A stretch of DNA of 64,000 bases, from assembly GCF_000485595.1 (NCBI RefSeq), contig NW_014577129.1:417646-481645 (forward strand). The letters are read 5' to 3'. A program made the position numbers and the translations under genes. Numbering within the stretch: the stretch's first letter is position 1; every line of letters begins with the position of its first letter. Below the pieces are notes generated by a model that was not told the origin of the DNA, searched no databases, and worked only from the letters and a program-made list of their open reading frames with translations. Below, piece by piece: positions 59,296 to 64,000 of the stretch. The stretch comes from Priapulus caudatus (lineage: Eukaryota; Priapulida; Priapulimorpha; Priapulimorphida; Priapulidae).

Positions 59296-61228
59296 CTTGG
59301 CTGCGAGTAGGCCCTAAGCTGCGAGTAGGCCCTAGCTGCAACTCGAGTAGCTCTAGTACTATAGCCGCTTACATTAACTGCCGCTGGGCTATAGACCGAC
59401 CCATGGGGCATGCGATGGACCAACTTATCCCCGATTATACCCGACTATAAAACGTCTGTGGTAGGCAATCTAATGCATCTTAATCCGAGAGTGAGAATAT
59501 GCGTCTTAAGTTATACGCACTAAAATTGAAAACCTCTAACTATGTTTCAATGCATATCCTATGTCGGTATTTTTTCTTTGTTTTTAACAATAACATTCGA
59601 GTATTAGCGATTACTTCAAATCTCAGCCTTTCTTAGCAAAGCGGTGCAGCGACTGCGCACTCAGTGCGTTACATAATGTTATTAACCTGCGTTGTGGAGG
59701 GGTACGGCGGTTGGTGTGGTCTGGGAACAAAAACATGTGTCTGTGCAAGTAACAAGAGTCTAAGCGATCAATAAGAGGATTGAAATATATAGTTTTATAA
59801 GAATGAACATATAATTATTTAATATTAAATTTGTTTACTTCATGACTAACAACTAATGATTTGATCCAACAACCAACACAAACCCGCCCACCCCTCCAAC
59901 ATGCGGAACATACATAGTTCCATGACGTCGACTTGACTGAATAAGTTGGTCTCCGACATTCGTAATGGTTGAGCATATAGTCCCCAGCCAGCTACTTAAT
60001 TAAACGGGTCTATAGTAACTAGACTAGCAGAACCGAGTACTGACAGTGTGTAACATAGAACTACCCACAGACCAATAACCTAATCCACAAATAGGGGGCC
60101 TACTTAAAAAGTACGTATCAATTCTGGCAAATCCATACGCAACAAACGCAGTAAATACAAAGCACGTTTGACAATATTTCGGCTTAGACTCTGAGTCAGA
60201 CCACAGGCAACTCTGGACCGTTTCAATAAAAAATGATGGTATAATAATACAGACTTGTCAGTTAGCCTACTACTCACGGTACCGCTAATAGCCAAAGTAA
60301 GATCTTAACTGTTTGAATTTAGACCATAATAATACTCACACCGTTAAATACACCGGCTGCAACACAGAGCCGCGACCGCCATTGGCACATGCACATAAAA
60401 TATACACTCTATATAGCTCACTACTACGTGTGATACTGTGCATAACACAAAAGCGCTGCGGAGTATTATTGCGGTGATTGAACGTGTTGAAAGATGAATT
60501 ATTAGGGTCAATAACAAACATAGAGACTATGGACCTTATTGCGGTACTTCGGGTAGTAGAGCGACTACTGATATAATTGTTTTATTAACATTCATTTTAT
60601 TAAGGAAACCGTCGAAATAATCCCTTAATCGATCAACTCTATTCTTTGCTACACTCAGATGTGCTGAGTGACTTATCCGCTCGCCCTTCGGGATTCATGA
60701 TATTTCTAGTGCATTATTAATAACTTGGACAGGTCTGCCAACAGTAGCAGTGACAGTTGAAAGAATGCGGCCTGGTTTTGAATTGGCATTGCTGAGTTTA
60801 TGACATTAAATGTTTGTGCATGATAATAATATCACAGAGCAAACTGACGATAAAGCGCCACGATTTTGGTTGTGCGCTTGTTTTGATCACGGCTGACACG
60901 GCGAAATTTCATGGTAACTCAGTAATGATTGGTCAGAGTCAGCGTGATTCTAACCACTTAAAACTCGTGTCTCATGTGTTTTGGGCGCGCCCTCTGCAAA
61001 CAAATCAGGTAACCAAAATCTGTAACCGATAATTAGTAAATAAGCCAGAACAGGTGTAAAATAATTAGCGTGAGCAAAGAGAGAGAAAAAAAAGAGTGCT
61101 TAGGGGTTGCTGAGGGATCGTAGACGGTACTCACGGTAGGAAGGAGGTCTTGTGGTAGAGCCTGACTAGATATAGGCATTAAAACCAGAGGTAAACAAAA
61201 GAGACTGCGTAAATGTGTACTTTGTCAT
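59296..61228. other. No gene recognised
   Basis: Moderately AT-rich. A minus-strand frame at 60104-60295 (KRALYLLRLLRMDLPELI) was considered as a first exon of the YccV-like gene, but its donor phase does not match. No RNA gene seen. Confidence 0.35.
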
Positions 61229-61506
61229 AGGTCTATTCCCAGGGTACTGCCGAAGTACAGCCTGGTAACGTCCGGTATACCGAACGTAACCCTGGCACTA
61301 TTTGATATGTTAGGGTTAGGTTAGGTATAGGTTCGGTTCGGTTAGGGATTAGGCGATAGGCGATCAACCCTAGACTCGGAGTTAATGGGAGTAAGGCATA
61401 GGTACGTACGAGCAATTGTAGTAAAAATACCCCCGGGGTACGTTCCGTATAACCGAGACGCTGTAAGCCAAGGGAACGTTCCGCAGTACCATACGGGAAT
61501 AGACCC
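61229..61506. mobile_element. MITE, copy 1 of a tandem pair
   Basis: Ends AGGTCTATTCCCAGGGTAC and TACCATACGGGAATAGACCC are inverted. The interior has TTAGGGTTAGGTTAGG and TAGACTCGGAGTTAATGGGA. Confidence 0.65.
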
Positions 61507-61551
61507 CTCAGCGTAACTTGACGTTACAGTGTAGCCTAGTTCAAGCCTCAT

Positions 61552-61790
61552 AGGTCTATATTCCCCCAGGGTTATGCGAACGTACCCCTGGGTACGGTCG
61601 GTAAATAAACCAATACTATAGCCTGGGCACTATATTATATGGTTAAGTAGGATTAGGGTTCGGGTCAGGGTTAGGTTAAGCATAGGCGTAAGCGACATCC
61701 TAGACTCGTAGTGAGTAGGACGGAGGTACGGTCCGGCTATAAGATAGTACTCAGGGTACGTTCGAGCATATCCCCGGGGACATAGACCCT
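61552..61790. mobile_element. MITE, copy 2 of a tandem pair
   Basis: Ends AGGTCTATATTCCCCCAGGG and CCCCGGGGACATAGACCCT; shares CTAGACTCGTAGTGAGTAGG and GCCTGGGCACTATAT with copy 1 in the same order. Confidence 0.65.
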
Positions 61791-64000
61791 CATTCAACGC
61801 TAAGTTACCTAATTATAAGCCCGCTTCGATTTAACTGCGCAGCCTTTACTATAGGCAAATACTAATTTCTTGACACACCAAGAGAAGGTCAAATGGTGCT
61901 TACATAAAAATCAAATGTTAGAGCTTTGTGCAAATGTTTTAAGTAACTGTTGGAAAATCCCCAAAAATCTTGAAAACTCGCCCCCGCTCGTAGTGTAGCC
62001 ACTACTCACTATTATAGGCCACATCACTGTACATTACGCAAACTATTACACGATTGCACAATCCCTTACACAAATCAATGCCTCAATCTACTAGTTCATC
62101 GCAACCGTTACCGCCTCGCGCACAAACAACGCCAGCAGAAAAGCGTGAGTAGAGGTAATCATCGCATTGCCTACTCCATTAATCTGCCTACAACATATTC
62201 GCGGAGCGCGACATATTTTCGCCTAACATTCCATTCGCTACTCTCAGAATCGCCAATATTCCCATTTCGGCCTAACTACTCCCATTATCTACTAGTATTA
62301 GTCTATTTCGTTTGTCGATTTGTTTCTTCATCTATTTGTACACTATATTTTCATACTGGTTCCTGACGTATCTACGTAGCAATACAAACAAATTTATTTT
62401 ATAATAATAAAAGATTATTCAAGTGACAAAACCGATCGATTAGAGGAAAATGGAAGGGGTAGATAAGCGTAGACAATCTGGGAGTAGGCGAATTTGTGTA
62501 GCAACGGGAATTTTGCTGTAGGCGAAATGAAATTTGCGTAACGAAATGTAGTAGGCAACCGTAGAATAAAACAAGTACCTAAGAAGCAATTAAGAAGAGA
62601 ATGAAATTATATGGAAAGAGACACTATTCACACACAATATTTTTGAAACTGATGAAATCATAGATTGAAACTTCAGCACTGATAGTGATTAGAGGACATG
62701 TTTTAATATATAATTGCAATTACTATATTCTTTATTAACTTATGCAATAATAAAGATTATAATTATATAAATTGTCTAAGTTTAATGTGAAGTGAGAATA
62801 GAGCAGTTCTCACAAATTATGCGAGCTGTTTAGTCCGCGGTATGTATATATTGAAAAGTAATGCCATTTGACTCTAGCATATTCCTTCGCGTCAAACGAC
62901 AGGCGTGTAGCAGCACGAAGGGATCCGCTAATAAGTTCTAGATCTACACACTGGGTGATAGATCAACGTACAATCTATCCATGCCAAGTGGTACACAACT
63001 ATATAATGTCAAAAATTGTCACTACTCAACTTGTGCGTAAGATCGGACTAATACTAACAGCCTGTCTCATACGCTATATAAAGAAAGACTTGTATTCTAA
63101 TGACTACACCAAGCAGGCTGATAGTTTAATTGGTTTACTCATTGTCTTTATGTAAAAAGTTACAGAAAGACAATATAAGTTATAAATAAACTGGTACTTT
63201 AGTGACAACATGCCAGGTGCAACTCCGATCATTGGACACATGTTCAGTTATTATAAGTAACCTTAATATTTATAAACTAAATAAAATTAATGCTAGAATC
63301 ACTGTACCATTGTCCCTTGTTCGAATGCATTTAGTGCTTGTCCGGACATAACATACCTATTTCCTTGACTACCAAAACGCATGACTCGAAAAGAAAGTCG
63401 GTCACAGAAAGATGCATAATTATCACTATCAACGATACGAAGTATTCGGCTACATCTCAAGGTTCTCTGCGGCATTGCTCCGTACATCTTATTATCATGC
63501 TATCAAAAACACCGAAGCAGACAATACTGAGAACGCCTGTAAACAGAGGCTTCCTTCTGTTACCGGCCATATGAGCTCGGCACGAAAATCAGGAAGCTGA
63601 GGTGGTCTGTGTTTTCTCACTCCAATCTGTAATATCGAATGAAGCTCAGAATAATATCTAAAAACATTGAATGTATCCATTCCCACTCCGACACAGGATG
63701 TCTATTCAGCAAATTGAAAAAACCCGGTGAAGAATCCTTGCAACATGGTTGCTACTGCTGTGGCCATTAATGCATAAAACATAGCACTAGCTCAGACAAT
63801 CATCAGCGGTGGTCTATAGCACTAGCCTCTAATCAAGAAATTCAAATACTAATTTTTTATTTGCAAAATTGACCCAAATTTATCCCAATTGAAGACTATT
63901 TTTCACTCTCTGATTCAGCCACCATTAAGAAGCTAACATTGAAAATAGCACCACCCACACGAAAAATGATTGATTCACTTAAGTAACTATACTTCATATC
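61791..64000. other. No gene recognised; probable MITE at ~62265-62560
   Basis: 62265-62560 carries CATTTCGGCCTAACTACTCC and GGGAGTAGGCGAATTTGTGT, similar to the inverted ends at 15738-16008. The remainder has only short frames with no motif or splice context. Sequence continues beyond the window. Confidence 0.35.

Noticed and set aside
60104-60295. First exon of the YccV-like gene (KRALYLLRLLRMDLPELI, LYR-like look)
   Set aside because: The only usable donor leaves phase 1, but exon 57042-57157 needs phase 2; joining would put a stop in that exon. An unseen intermediate exon could rescue it.

Overview
This window looks like an assembled stretch of an invertebrate (non-vertebrate animal) nuclear genome. 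Coding exons are short, GC-richer than their surroundings and bounded by GT..AG introns. Four spliced protein-coding genes can be read: a polycystin-1-like channel, UNC93A, a gustatory-receptor-like 7TM protein and dynactin subunit 4. A fifth gene is partial and encodes a YccV-like domain. Interstitial TTAGGG tracts and the gustatory-receptor-like gene fit a non-insect invertebrate such as a marine lophotrochozoan, priapulid or basal deuterostome. I cannot name the species. The rest is dominated by DNA transposons, foldback elements and microsatellites.

Layout. 1-8130 (+): the last exons of a polycystin-1 family gene, with two large satellites in one intron. 8131-19150: no recognised host gene, but several inverted-repeat elements, a hAT copy and a Penelope GIY-YIG remnant. 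20541-25272 (-): UNC93A, with two possible C-terminal arrangements. 27821-28050: a truncated duplicate of the first exon of the chemoreceptor gene. 29216-31549 (-): the complete chemoreceptor gene, 458 aa in four exons, with a GC/GT microsatellite in intron 1. 31960-42960: repeats, including two hAT copies, foldback elements, GA, GT and TTAGGG/TA tracts, and two single-N joins. 43042-50934 (+): complete dynactin p62 (DCTN4), 13 exons, 456 aa; its introns hold a piggyBac-like element with a P2X7-ballast-like exon, a SAP-domain fragment, a second long-TIR element and a micro-palindrome. 54788-57157 (-): C-terminal exons of a YccV-like (hemimethylated-DNA-binding fold) protein, tail to tail with DCTN4. 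57158-64000: no recognised gene, paired MITEs and TTAGGG tracts.

The host genes do not form a pathway; they are independent neighbours. The most unusual content is in the repeats. (i) A family of 38-54 bp palindromes begins CAGGAGT and ends ACTCCTG or a diverged form; four copies are flanked by exact 7-bp direct repeats. (ii) One intron of the polycystin gene consists of a 30-bp satellite that copies the splice donor, followed by a roughly 50-60 bp satellite that copies an acceptor-like sequence. (iii) A TTAA-flanked element with long inverted repeats carries a first coding exon that ends in a splice donor.

Data quality is uneven. Single Ns at 16547, 34021 and 38150 mark joins. 2276-6375 and about 38150-42800 contain dense one-base insertions and deletions that look like uncorrected long-read filling.
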